Below are positions 11,094-21,796 of a stretch of 64,000 bases of DNA, one piece after another. The notes below the pieces were generated by a model, which was given only the letters and a program-made list of their open reading frames with translations, did no database searches and was not told where the DNA came from. The stretch spans positions 43,859,651 through 43,923,650 of the forward strand of contig CM064867.1 in assembly GCA_032719365.1 (NCBI GenBank). Direction: 5' to 3'. Within the stretch, counting starts at the first letter, position 1, and every line of letters starts with the position of its first letter. A program made the position numbers and the translations under genes. The DNA comes from Prinsepia uniflora. Lineage: Eukaryota; Streptophyta; Magnoliopsida; Rosales; Rosaceae.

Positions 11094-13667
11094 TGACAGG
11101 ACCCGTCCCAATCCCACTGGGACCACCCGGGGACGTGCCCCGCTCCCGTCTGACAATGACTCTAAACATACCAAAAGTAACCTTAAATAAAAACCGAAGA
11201 CTTAAATAGATAGATAACGTACAACCACAGTGTTGAAAGTGATACTGTCAGACAAGGGAAAGTAAAATACAACATGTGAGCACAATAGTCAGAGTACATT
11301 TATTCGGTGCTTAACCTACCCACAAGTGGGTGTACAGGTGCACAGCTAAGCGAACTAAACCTCTGCCTCCTCCTCCGGGTCCTCCTCCTCTATTTCCGTG
11401 TCAGGGTCTGGAGGGGTCAGTAAAACAAGGGTGAGTGGGCCAAAAATAACAGTTTAGAAATCAATTTAATAATAAAATAATCATAAGGTTTTACCCCTCC
11501 GTTTTCCAAATCTTGCATGCAGTGAAAACATAATATTATAACCATAAAACTACAATAATAATCGAAAGGAGAAACTAACATATCAGTGCACTGTAAAACC
11601 CAACCCAAATGATGTCACGGTTCTAAGGCTACGCGTTGCCACTCAGGGTCTCACACCCGAGACTCTCTAGGTACATCAGCTCCCGGTATCCCGGTCACTG
11701 CCCGAGGTATATAAACATGCCTTCCTGAGAGTAAGCAGCCCAACGGGGGTCAACTCCACTCAGTCAGAGCCCCGTGACTACTCCAGGGTCCACCTAGGCC
11801 AACGACCCTCCCTGGAGGAGACAATATACACAAGTAGGAAAGTACAGTACAATAACAGTATAGTTTGCCCTATGTCCCCCGGACATCCCAAACAAAATCC
11901 ACATATAATCCAGACGGGTCTCATGCCCAAAACATTGTAATAGCATATATAAACAGTTCATAAGACTCATCGAAATCATAAGTGAAAATAGTAAAACAGT
12001 TTATGCATGCAAGCCTTTTATAAATCAAACAGCCCACTCACACTCGGTCCTTGCTGCTCAACGATCTCTAAAACCTGTATTTTTATACCTGAGGGTTACT
12101 TAAGGACCCTATAACATCTATACCAAGACCCTAGAATAGATCCGCATCAAAATCGCATCCTGGGCACTATTCCGGTGCTTCAAACCCCATTTTGACGAAT
12201 ATAACGATCTCCGATCGACACGAAACCACCTCCATTGGATCCGTATCGTCGAAACCTTGAAAATGGTACTGGCCCCACCAAAATCACTGTTCACACGCGC
12301 CCCCACGCGCCTGGTCAACGCGTGAGTCAACGCTGCTACAGTACTGCTGACGACAGCAGTGACGTCATGCTGACGTCATCACTGACACTTGTCAAGTGAG
12401 ACGTGGCATGTTCTGATTGGTCCCTGGTCTGACAACATCTGACAGGATGACGTCATCATGACGTCAGAAGTGACGTCAGCATGATGACGTCATCATGCTA
12501 CAGTACCGGGTCAGACCCGTTTAACTGGAACCGGGTCGCCGTCGACCCCCGGCTTGACCCGATTCCACCGTATGATTCCGGCCACCATTTTCGACGGGGT
12601 TCATCCCTATAGGGTCGTCTAGGTCTGTTCTATGGTTCTACAACCTCAAAATAGAAAGAAAACGGGAAGAAACTCACCAGTCCGTCACTGAAACTCACGG
12701 CCAAAGTCCGATCGTCGTCTCCATCGATCCACGCCGTCTCCGTCGTCAAAACTGGTTCCAATCAACTCGTATCTAACCCTAGGACCTTTATAACTAATTA
12801 ATCGATTTCCTAGCATTAAAACACGTTGGTTCGAAACAGGGAAGAAAAACGGGGCTTTCGGGTTTTGGGTCTTACCGCCGCCGTGTCGCCGCCGCAGGCT
12901 TCGCCGTCGTCCAGTTACCCTCCTGGGGTCCTCACGGTGCAGACTGGAGCTTCCCCTGCGTCGAGGTGGTGTGGCTGTCACGGTTTGCTTCTTGGACCCG
13001 ATTCCTCTGTGTTTCGGGTCTGAGTTTGCACGGGGTTTTCGGACGGGGAAAACGGGTAGGTGGTCGCCGGTGATGCACGGTGATGATGAGTAAATGATGG
13101 CGGTGCTGCTGGTGGTCACCTGGTGCGATGAGGGTGGCTGGTTTGATCGCCTGGTTTGAGAGAAAATGGAAGGAGATGCAAGGGTTAGGGGGGGGGGGGC
13201 TGAATGTGTTTGTGTGTGTTTGAGAGAAAACAGGGAGGTGAGATCGTGCATGAAGCAGAAAAAGCAGAGGAAATGGAAGGCTAGGATGCATTTGGGCAGA
13301 AGATCCAACGGCTGGGATCAAATGGAGGGAAAATTAAATGAATATAAAATGAAGGAATAGTGTAATGTTGCTTTATTGGAATAGTATGGGCTTGGATGGG
13401 TGACACTTGTCACCAATCCACTGGTTTGATTTAAACATTAGTTGGCACGGATTCCCATAATAAATTATTATTTTATTCCGTTGTTCTCGGTTCGTAAATT
13501 CCGCTAAAACGCTTCCTTGATCATAACTTCTTCATACAAACTCCGATTTCGGCGTGCCGCCTGTCTACGGATTCGTGACGTCCCGACCTACGTCAAAGTC
13601 ATGGGTCAAAGTCCAAATTGTTTCCCGGGTCAAAAGTCAAAGTTTCCCCCCCTTTAGGGGCAAAATA
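11094..13667 (-). repeat. 5' LTR of element A (lacks its first ~50 bases)
   Basis: On the plus strand it begins TGACAGGACCCG next to the primer site. It follows the left LTR until CAAAATA at 13667 and then switches to LTR H, so the TGTAAC end and part of U3 are gone. The cassette arms are at 11431-11440 and 12032-12041. The palindrome is at 13399-13414. A minus-strand open stretch (13308-12685) crosses the leader, but its partner in the left LTR is broken by a change in length of a G run, so I do not treat it as a gene. Confidence 0.9.
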
Positions 13668-14458
13668 ATCAAAGTTTCCAAGTCCCGAATCGAATCCCGA
13701 ATCGTCATCCGAAAATCCGATTCACAAACCCGAAATCACGTTTCTCAAAACCACTTTTTGAACTGGGCTTCAAGACCGAAAACCCTTTCCGAAATCCTTT
13801 TTACTTTCTTTGAAATCAAATCGTATTTCAAATCTCGAAATCAATTCATTAAAACCAGGTTCAAATCACAATATCCACCAAATCTCGTAAAACGTGAAAT
13901 ACCGTCATTTCCTCGAAAAATGTGCACAAACCGTAAACCATTACAATCATAAATCAAATCATAGAATCAAGTATAGAAAACGTATAAAAACATATATGCA
14001 TGCGTCAAGAGTTAGAAAACAAAGTCCACTCACAGACCATTTCGACGTCGCCTCGATACGCGCGCAGTTACGCCGTTCCCGGCCAGTTCGCTATCCTCGG
14101 CTTTCCAGAACCTGTCCAAAACCCATAACGAGGTCACTAATTACTTCACAAAAGTCCTACTCAAGTCCCATAATTTTCCCGTATTTTTAACTATTTTTAA
14201 CCGAGCCTTAAAACCTTCGGACAGCCCGAAACATATCGAGCCGATGTCCGATTAACTCGAAACCTGCGCTAAAATGTTCGTTACATCGAATACTTTAAAA
14301 GTTGTGTTGAACTATTTCCCAAACTACCCCTCACGCGTGTCTTGAAGTTTCTGCTCGTGAAACCCACGCGCGTGAACAGTGTCACCATCAACCTTGCTTC
14401 GACTCGGTCTAAGCCCGGTTCAGACCGGCTACTGTAACTCGACCAGCGTGGCCGGTTA
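13668..14458 (-). repeat. LTR H, part 1 (interrupted by element B)
   Basis: Minus-oriented LTR sequence of the D/J type: a cassette arm GTCCACTCACAG near 14025, a GCATGC word just left of it, and a stretch (14100-14300) that aligns with 2350-2560 of LTR D. Its 3' part is missing at the junction with element A. It stops at GGTTA, the target site of element B, and resumes at 24553. Confidence 0.8.
14454..14458. other. Target site duplication GGTTA, left copy
   Basis: GGTTA precedes the left LTR of element B and is repeated exactly at 24553-24557 after the right LTR. The 5-bp length is standard for Ty3/gypsy integrases. Confidence 0.93.
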
Positions 14459-15754
14459 TGACAGGACCCGCCCCGATCCTCTCTGGGACCACATGGGGAC
14501 GTGCCCTGCTCCCGTTTGACACCCGAAATACATACCAAAATTAACCTCAAACAATCAAATGCATAAATAACCAAATTAAAGTTATACATCAAATCCGATT
14601 AAACAGATGTCAGACAAGGGATGAAATCCAAACTACAAGTTACGAGCACGATTCTAACATAAACCTGCGGGTACACCACCCAACAGGGGTTCAGGTACGC
14701 AGAAGTGGATCTATGCCTCAGCCTCAGGTTCCTCCTCTACCTCATTAGCACGACCTGGAGGGGTTACCAAAACATTAAGGGTGAGTGGACCGAAACTCAA
14801 GTTTATAAAATCATTTGATAAGTAAAACATATAATTTACCCCTCCGTTTTCCAAACATGCATGCAACCGAATTTAAAACCATCAATCATATAATATAAAC
14901 CATAAGGCATATAATAAAACCATAAACATAATTTTAGCCACTGCACTATACACTCTAATCCCGACATCCCCGATGTCTGACGTCCCTGACGTCCAATAAG
15001 GTCACAATCACAAGGCTACGAGTGCCACTCGGGTCTCAATTTCCGAGTTCAATCCCCGAACCCTGTTCGGTTACAGCATCCCCGATGCTTAGCGTCATAG
15101 ACGCTGGACGTCCTAGACGTCCGTGACCACTCCGGGGTACCTCATCCGGAGGAGACAGTATCATATGGAAGGATCTATACAGTGCAGTACCAAATACATT
15201 TTATTGATATCCACATGCAAAACATATATGTATACATAGGTAAAATCCGAACCGATCGTTACGTTTCATCAAACGGGTCTCATGCCCAAATACCGTGAAA
15301 CGTGCTATAACCGAAATTTCAATATCATCAAAACCATTTATTAATTCCAGCATGTGAACATATAAGTAAATCAGAAAACATTTAAGCATGCAAGGGTTTA
15401 ATGAAATCGGGCCTACTCATAGTACAATCCTGCTAGGAACCGAACGTATACCCTCGTCCTGGTACAAATGTACAATCCCTGTCAAGTCTAAAGTATCCGT
15501 AAAGGTCAATTTAAACCCCTAACATTCAACCATGAAATCCTAGGCTGAAACCGGCCGGGAAAAGCCGCCCGAACGTGCTTCCCAAGGCAATAAACCTCAT
15601 TTTGACCAACTTAATGATCTCTGATCGACCCGAAACCACCGCCATTGGATCCGGATCGTCGAAACCTAACGAATGGTGGTGGTCCTACCAAAAACACTGT
15701 TCACACGCGCCCCCACGCGCCGGTCAACGCGTCGGTCAACGCAGGAACAGTCGC

Positions 15755-16030
15755 TGCTGACGTCACTACTGACGTCATCTGACAGGTGCCACGTGTCAAC
15801 ACCCGATTAGTCCACCTCACTGATCTGTCAGGCCACGTGTCAGATCTGACATGTGCCACTTGTCAGCAAGGCACTGGTCCACGTCACTGACATGTCAGTG
15901 ACACGTGGCAGTCCCTGATTGGGCCACGTCACTGACATGTCAGTGCTGACTGTGCACTGACATGTGACACGTGTCATCTCACGATTGGTCCACGTCACCT
16001 GACAGGTCTGACAGGGTGCCACGTCATCAC
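15755..16030 (-). promoter_or_regulatory. Palindrome array of LTR B (left copy)
   Basis: Four repeats of CCAAT (ATTGG or a one-base variant on the plus strand), ACGTG and TGACATGTCA-type palindromes occur near 15800, 15880, 15920 and 15985. The right LTR carries the equivalent at 23080-23395. The sequence is only loosely alignable with LTR D outside these motifs. Confidence 0.6.
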
Positions 16031-16551
16031 CTCTATCCTTAGACGTGTTGACCCATATCTCTGCAACTCGGGTCGATCAGACCCGCGATCATGACCCGGT
16101 CACCATTTCCTCAATTCTCAACCATTTCAGTCCTAGTTTGTTCCTAGATGCTCGTCTCAATCCCAGAGAGGGTTCTAGCTAATTTAAATCGACAAAAACA
16201 GACAGGATCGAAGGCTTACCCCGATGAACAGACCCGGTTCTCCCGTCGTCGTTTGTACTCCGTTCAGGCTACCTCCGGTCACGCAATTGAGCCCAATAGG
16301 TTCCTAACAGTCCCTAGAGTTGATTAGGGTAAATAGAAACCAAAACTAAACGTTGGAACTCAAGTTACCAAATCCTGAGTTTTTGAAACCGTTTCGGGTT
16401 TTGAAACCAGCTCACCTCGCCGCCGCCTGCCGCCGTCCACCGCCGTGCCTCAGTCCTTCCCTGTGAGTCCAGCAACGCACAGACACAGAGACAGGGTGTA
16501 GTGCGTAAGTGTTGGATCAATGGACAGTGAGTGAGGGTGTCGGGTGAGAAA

Positions 16552-16559
16552 ATATATAG
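16552..16559 (-). promoter_or_regulatory. TATA box of the B LTR (left copy)
   Basis: The sense strand reads CTATATATTTTC followed by a C-rich leader, the clearest TATA context in the window. The right LTR has the same box at 23902-23909. A start about 30 bases downstream would make U3 about 0.7 kb and R-U5 about 2 kb. Confidence 0.6.
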
Positions 16560-17202
16560 AAATGGAGGGAAATGGATGGACGGTCCAGATTAGATCTCAG
16601 AAATGAGATCAATGGCTAGGATTAGATATGGAGGTTTTCAGATCAAAGGCTAAGATTAAAAGATGATTTAAATCCTAAATAAATGCTTAGTGGAGCTTGA
16701 TCCAATCTAACCAATGGGTGAGTGAGACTTGTCACTCACCAGGTGTCCTCTAATCAGAATTTCAGAATAAAATATTCGACACAAAAATCTAGACACGAAC
16801 CCCCCGATTTCACGTTTCTGACCATAACTTCCTCGTACGAAGCCCGATTTCGGCGTGCCGCCTGTCTACGGACTCAAGACACCGAGACCTACCTAACGGT
16901 CCTTGTGTCTTGTGAAAATTAGTTGCTAAACAAAAAGTCAACATTTTCGCCCGTGAAGTCTAACTTACGGTAATGCCCCTGAACTTCCGATAGCCATAAC
17001 GTTTTCCCTGATCGTCCGAATTGGATGTGCCACCTGTCTATGGACTCGTGACGTCCCGAACTATGTCACGGTCACTAGTCAAAGTCCATTTGACCCACTA
17101 ATCAAAAAGTCAACAATTTAGCCATACCATTCACAAGGGTAAAAACGTCAATTCATACATTAAATTACAACATTAAAATCTTCGAATTTCCGGGGTGTTA
17201 CA

Positions 17203-17217
17203 ACCTTCCCCCCTTAA
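17203..17217 (-). other. Polypurine tract of element B
   Basis: The sense strand reads TTAAGGGGGGAAGGT directly before the TGTAAC of the 3' LTR. Confidence 0.9.
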
Positions 17218-17236
17218 GAAATTTCGTCCCGAAATT

Positions 17237-17671
17237 TCAAAGAAACAAATGAGGAAATTTTTCTCGCATCTGAGCCTCAGGCTCCCATGTGGCTTCTTCC
17301 ACATTCTGGTTTCTCCAAAGAATCTTCACGAGAGGAATCGTCTTCCGACGTAGTACCTTGTCTTTCCGATCCAAAATCTGCACTGGTTGTTCCTCGAAGC
17401 TCAAATCCCCTCGGAGTTCGATAGGTTGTTCCCCCAGTACATGGGAAGCATCATGTACGTACTTCCGCAGCATCGATACGTGAAACACATCGTGAACTCT
17501 AGAAAGTTCTCGAGGTAGTGCCAATATGTATGCAACCCTGCCAATCCTCTCCACGATCTCATATGGTCCGATAAAACGCTGACTCAGTTTCCTCCGTCGA
17601 CCAAAACGGATAATCCCTTTCCACGGAGATAACTTCAGGAAGACAAAATCTCCCACTTCAAATTCCAGGTC
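17237..17671 (-). pseudogene. Element B integrase C-terminus and chromodomain-like tail
   Basis: This follows the TGA at codon 1337. GDFVFLKLSPWKGIIRFG is the integrase C-terminal (GPY/F-type) region; RFIGPYEIVERIGRVAY and VHDVFHVSMLRKYVHD follow. The last ~45 residues (IPLVKILWRNQNVEEATWEP ... FPHLFL) form the chromodomain-like tail. It is better preserved than the rest because only one stop separates it from the core. Confidence 0.88.
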
Positions 17672-18337
17672 TCAAATCTGTCGATCGGCATAACACTTTT
17701 GGCGATCCTGCGCCGCCTTCAATCTCTCCTTGATAACTCGAACAGTCTCCAGGGTTAAGTCCATCAATTCCGGCTCTACCGCCGCTCGCTCCCCTATCTC
17801 CATCCAGCAGATAGGTGTCCTGCACTGTCGACCATACAGTGCCTCATAAGGTGCCATCCCGATGCTTATCTGATAGCTGTTGTTGTAAGCGAATTCCATC
17901 AATGGCAAATGAGTATCCCAAGAATCCTGAAACTGTAGCACACAGGACCTCATCATGTCCTCTAGGGTCTGAATGGTCCGTTCAGACTGTCCATCTGTCT
18001 GTGGATGGAACGCAGTACTGAAACGTAGGGTTGTTCCCAAGGTAGCTTGCAAACTCCGCTAGAACCTGGAAGTGAAACGCGGATCACAATCGGACACGAT
18101 CGATTCCGGTGTACCATGCAATCGTATGATCTCCTTCACAAACAATTGAGCCAGTCGGTTTGGTTTATAAGTCTCCTGAACTGGCAGAAAATGGGCTGAC
18201 TTGGTTAGCCGATCCACAATCACCCATACTCCGTCAACTCCACTCTGAGTCCTTGGTAACTTAAAGACGAAGTCCATGGTGATGTGATCCCACTTCCACT
18301 CGGGAATCGGAAGTGGCTGCATAGCCCCATACGGTCT
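17672..18337 (-). pseudogene. Element B integrase core
   Basis: Two same-frame stretches (18322-18059 and 18052-17672) are separated by a TAG where A has W in SRFWRSLQ. The first carries D1137 (TMDFVFKLPR) and D1198 (VSDCDPRF); the second carries E1234 (TDGQSERT). The D-to-E gap of 35 residues is normal. It begins after a TAG at 18340-18338 replacing a Q. Confidence 0.9.
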
Positions 18338-20971
18338 CTACCGTTCCGCCTTAACCTGCTGACAGGTTAAGCATCTGCTCACGAATTCAGCAATATCCTT
18401 CTTCATTCCTGGCAACCAATAATGGTTCCGGAGGGTACGGTACATCTTTGTACCTCCCGGATGCATAGCATAGTCCGAACTATGGGCCTCCTCAAGAATC
18501 TCGGTCCGTATCTCTGCCACTGCAGGTACACACAAACGGCCCAACTTAACAAGTGCTCCATCATCCCGGATGGTAAAATCCTCACTCCCATCCGCATCGA
18601 CCTCAATCTTGTAAATACAGAGTATCGGATCCTGAAGTTGTGCCTCGATGATCCGCTCAATCAGTACAGGTCGTACATGGAAGCTGGCCAACAAAGCTCC
18701 ATGCTCATCTGTATCCAAAATAACTCCCGCCTTCCGGAGTTCCACCAGCGAAGGAAGATAAACCATCCCTAGGTGTGCAACAGATCCCGCTGACTTCCTG
18801 CTGAGTGCATCAGCCACCACATTGGCCTTACCCGGATGGTACTCGATCGTACAGTCATAATCCTTCAGCAGCTCCAACCATCTCCGTTGTCTCATGTTGA
18901 GCTCCTTTTGAGTGAATAGGTACTTTAGACTCTGGTGGTCGGTGTATATCCGACACGTTGCGCCGAATAGATAATGTCTCCAGATTTTTAGAGCATGAAC
19001 CACCGCCGCCAACTCCAAATCATGGGTAGGGTAGTTCAACTCATGAGTCTTTAGCTGCTGGGATGCGTAGGCGATAACCTTGCCAGTTTGCATCAACACG
19101 CAGCCCAAACCTTGTAGTGATGCGTCACTGAAGACCACGAATTCTCCACTTTCATCCGGCAATGCAAGGACAGGTGAAGGGGTCAATCGATCTTTCAATT
19201 CTTGAAAACTCCGATCACACTGCTCGTCCCAAATAAACTTTACTCCCTTCCGAGTCAAACGAGTCAATGGTGAAGCAATTTTGGAGAAACCCTCCACGAA
19301 TCTTTGGTAGTAACCAGCTAACCCGACAAAACTCCGCACCTCCGTTACCATTGTCGGTCTAGCCCAGTTAGTCACAGCTTCAGTTTTCTGGGGATCCACG
19401 CTAATCCCATCCGTTGATATCACGTGTCCCAGAAAACCAGTACTGCCTAGCCAAAACTGACACTTGCTCAGCTTGGCGTACAACTGTTCTTGTCTCAGCT
19501 TCTCCAACACCAGCCGTAGATGCACCTCATGGGCTCGGGCACTCCTCGAGTACACCAAGATATCATCGATGAACACAATCACGAATTTATCTAAGTAGGG
19601 TCGGAAGACCCAGTTCATCAGATCCATGAATGCTGCTGGAGCATTCGTCAAACCAAAAGGCATAACCAGGAACTCGTAGTGTCCATAACGGGTTCGAAAC
19701 GCAGTTTTCGGAATATCCTCCTCCGAAATCCTCAGTTGGTGATACCCAGACCGCAAATCGATCTTCGAGAAGCACTGTGCTCCCCGCAACTGGTCAAAAA
19801 GGTCATCGATCCTAGGTAGAGGATACTGGTTCCTTAGTGTCACCTTGTTGAGTTGTCGATAGTCAATACACAAACGGAGACTCCCCTCATTTTTCTTTAC
19901 GAACAACACCGGTGCTCCCCACGGTGAAGTGCTCGGTCGGACGTATCCCAAATCCACCAACTCCTGCAACTGAGTTTTGAGTTCTCGTAACTCGGCCGGC
20001 GCCATCCGGTATGGTGCCTGGGATATAGGTCGGGTACCGGGGAGTAGTTCAATCGTAAACTCGATCTCCCGCGATGGCGGTAATCCAGGTAAGTCTTCCG
20101 GGAACACATCCGGAAACTCACTCACCACCGGTATCTCGTCGATACCCGGAGTATCAACCTGATCCGACACGACATGCGCCAGGTAACCCTGGCATCCCTT
20201 CCGTAGAAGTTTGGTAGCAGTAAGTGAAGAAATCACCTCAGGAGACGAACAATCACGCTCCCCCTGAAAGATAACCTCCGGCAAACCCGGGCTTCGCAGA
20301 ATCACCTGCTTGCTACTGCAATCGATGAGCGACCCGTGCTCCGATAGCCAATCCATTCCGAAAATTACATCAAAGTCGTGGATATACAAAATAATTAAGT
20401 CCGCTGGTAAATCCACATCCTCAATCTTCACCGGGCACCTCCGAATCACCTGATTCACAAGGTACACGATGCCCATCGGGGTGCTAACACCCATTTCGCA
20501 ATCTAAAGCTGATACCACACAATCAAGCATACTAGCACAACTCTTCGAAATAAAAGAATGTGTAGCCCCCGCATCCATCAAGACACGTACAAGAAGGTTT
20601 AGGATATGTAGTGTACCTGTAACCACGCCTGGGGCAGTCCTCGCCTGCTGCTGGGTCATAGCAAACACTTGGGCCCTAGGCCCTCCATTCCGTCTGCGTC
20701 CACGCGCACCACGCCCAGCACCTCGGTCACTTCCCTGACCGCGACCTCCATTAGTGTGGGAAGCCGTGCTCTGCACCACACTAGAGCCCCCAGTGTTGTT
20801 GTTCTTGGGCAACTGCGGGCAATCACAGGCATAGTGGCCCTCGTCTCCGCAAGCAAAACAGGTTACTGGCCTCGGCCTGTCCGAATGCCCACCAGAAGCA
20901 CCGCTCCAAGATGAACGTTGCCCGGAGTTGTATCCTGATCCTCTGCCCTGAGAGCCTCCGTGTCGACCTGA
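18338..20971 (-). pseudogene. Element B CCHC, protease, RT, RNase H and integrase zinc region
   Basis: The longest open stretch in the window, about 877 codons (residues 238-1114). Order: glycine/arginine-rich region, CCHC knuckle CFACGDEGHYACDC, aspartic protease (DAG triad), RT with RQLNKVTLRNQYPLPR and VIVFIDDILVYS, RNase H with VVFSDASLQG, HDLELAAV and IYTDHQSL, then the HHCC integrase zinc region (YAMHPGGTKMY ... CLTCQQ). The usual open-frame start at 20812 is a TTG within the knuckle region and not a real start; the frame is open upstream to the TAG at 20974-20972. Confidence 0.93.
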
Positions 20972-21682
20972 CTAGCCACGACCCTTGAAGGATGAGGGTG
21001 CTCCCATGTAGCCCCCTCCCTTGTTGTTCTTCTGGCCTGATGGCCCACGGTGTGGGCGATCCTGACGTCGCCCCTCGCCCGAAGGCTGTCGTGTCTGGTG
21101 TGCCGCCAGACTAGCATCGACACGCACCGCAGCGTCGACCATATCTCTCAGAGAAGCATGAGTAGCAGCAGTCACGCTTGGTCGGATCTCTCCTCAGAGA
21201 CCAAGCGCAAACCTTTGGCATTTGTCCTCCTCCGGGCTCACGAATGATGCAGCGAACCGGGATAGTTTTCCGAAAGTCTGCTCGTAGTCCGTAACGGATA
21301 TATCTCCCTGCTCCAGCCGCAGGAACTCAGCCTCCCGTGCCGCGCGAAATGATCGCGGGTAGTACTGGTCTAGAAATCTGGAACGGAAAGCTTCCCAAGT
21401 AGTGGTATGGACAGACCACCCAGACATTTCAAGGCCGTGCCACCACTGGTAGGCTCCTCCTTCCAGCAAGAAGGCCGCCAAAGTTACCCGTTCGCCCGGA
21501 AGGCAGTGCATCACCGTGAAGATCCTTTCCCATTTGGTGATCCAATCCTGAGCATCTTCGGGGTTCGATCCCCCGTTGAAAGGTGTGGCTCCCAGACGTT
21601 GAGCCCGCTCAATGCTTGCACATTCCATTTCGCTTTCCAGATCCTCGTCAGTTCATGTATGAGGAATTCTCCTAGGAGGCAT
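20972..21682 (-). pseudogene. Element B gag
   Basis: Gag residues 1-237, broken at codons 10, 163 and 237. Recognisable blocks match A: IERAQRLGATPFNGG, WITKWERIFTVMHC, LAAFLLEGGAYQWWHGLE and FLDQYYPRSFRAAREAEF. The stop at codon 163 sits where A has the R of GLRPEI. The early stop at codon 10 would prevent any particle protein from this start; the next in-frame ATG is at 21628. Confidence 0.9.
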
Positions 21683-21781
21683 AACCAACTGTCAAGAGGC
21701 ATAGATCAGTTAACATTATCCTTAAAAGTCGAAAAGTAACTAGTACTAATTGCTAGTCTAGTATGCTGACCACAACCTAGT

Positions 21782-21793
21782 GCTCTGATACCA
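21782..21793 (-). other. Primer binding site of element B
   Basis: The minus strand reads TGGTATCAGAGC, a perfect match to the complement of initiator tRNA-Met, three bases from the LTR edge at 21797. Confidence 0.95.
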
Positions 21794-21796
21794 AGC

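Larger units (their letters stand above)
4181..13667 (-). mobile_element. Element A: Ty3/gypsy chromovirus-type retrotransposon, truncated at both LTRs
   Basis: The order on the minus strand is 5' LTR (right), primer site 11079-11090, gag-pol 10981-6554, polypurine tract, 3' LTR (left). Domain order gag, CCHC, protease, RT, RNase H, integrase, chromodomain-like tail fits the Tekay/Del lineage. The 3' LTR lost its last 281 bases to insertion of element D at 4180/4181. The 5' LTR lost its first ~50 bases at 13667/13668, where LTR H begins. No target duplication can be recovered. The two LTRs remain very similar, so insertion was fairly recent compared with E and F. Confidence 0.92.
14459..17202 (-). 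repeat. 3' LTR of element B
   Basis: In sense it runs from TGTAACACCCCGG at 17202 to GTCA at 14459. U3 holds two modules (about 17115-16985 and 16945-16825) and a 24-bp palindrome (16717-16740). A TATATATT box lies at 16552-16559. A donor-like GAG|GTGAG is at 16415-16414, and a CCTCCAG|GTCG acceptor-like site is at 14755-14756. The cassette arm at 14781-14791 is intact but its partner near 15410-15420 has decayed. Confidence 0.93.
17237..21682 (-). pseudogene. gag-pol of element B, one frame with six stops
   Basis: ATG 21682-21680 to the final stop at 17237-17239 is exactly 1482 codons with no frameshift. Internal stops are at codons 10 (TGA), 163 (TGA), 237 (TAG), 1115 (TAG), 1208 (TAG) and 1337 (TGA). 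Element A shows R, R, Q, W and R at codons 10, 163, 1115, 1208 and 1337. No stop is shared with A. CCHC is at 275-288, protease D at 370 (LMDAGATHSF), the RT box FIDD at 704-707, RNase H D853/E890/D915, and the integrase triad D1137, D1198, E1234. Apart from the stops, every catalytic motif is in order. Confidence 0.94.

Noticed and set aside
12685..13308. 207-codon minus-strand open frame in the 5' LTR of A (related frames at 5568-6114)
   Set aside because: It overlaps the leader and the donor-like sites, is low in complexity, and the left LTR copy is frameshifted by a change in a G run. No domain is recognisable. An LTR-leader peptide is possible but unsupported.
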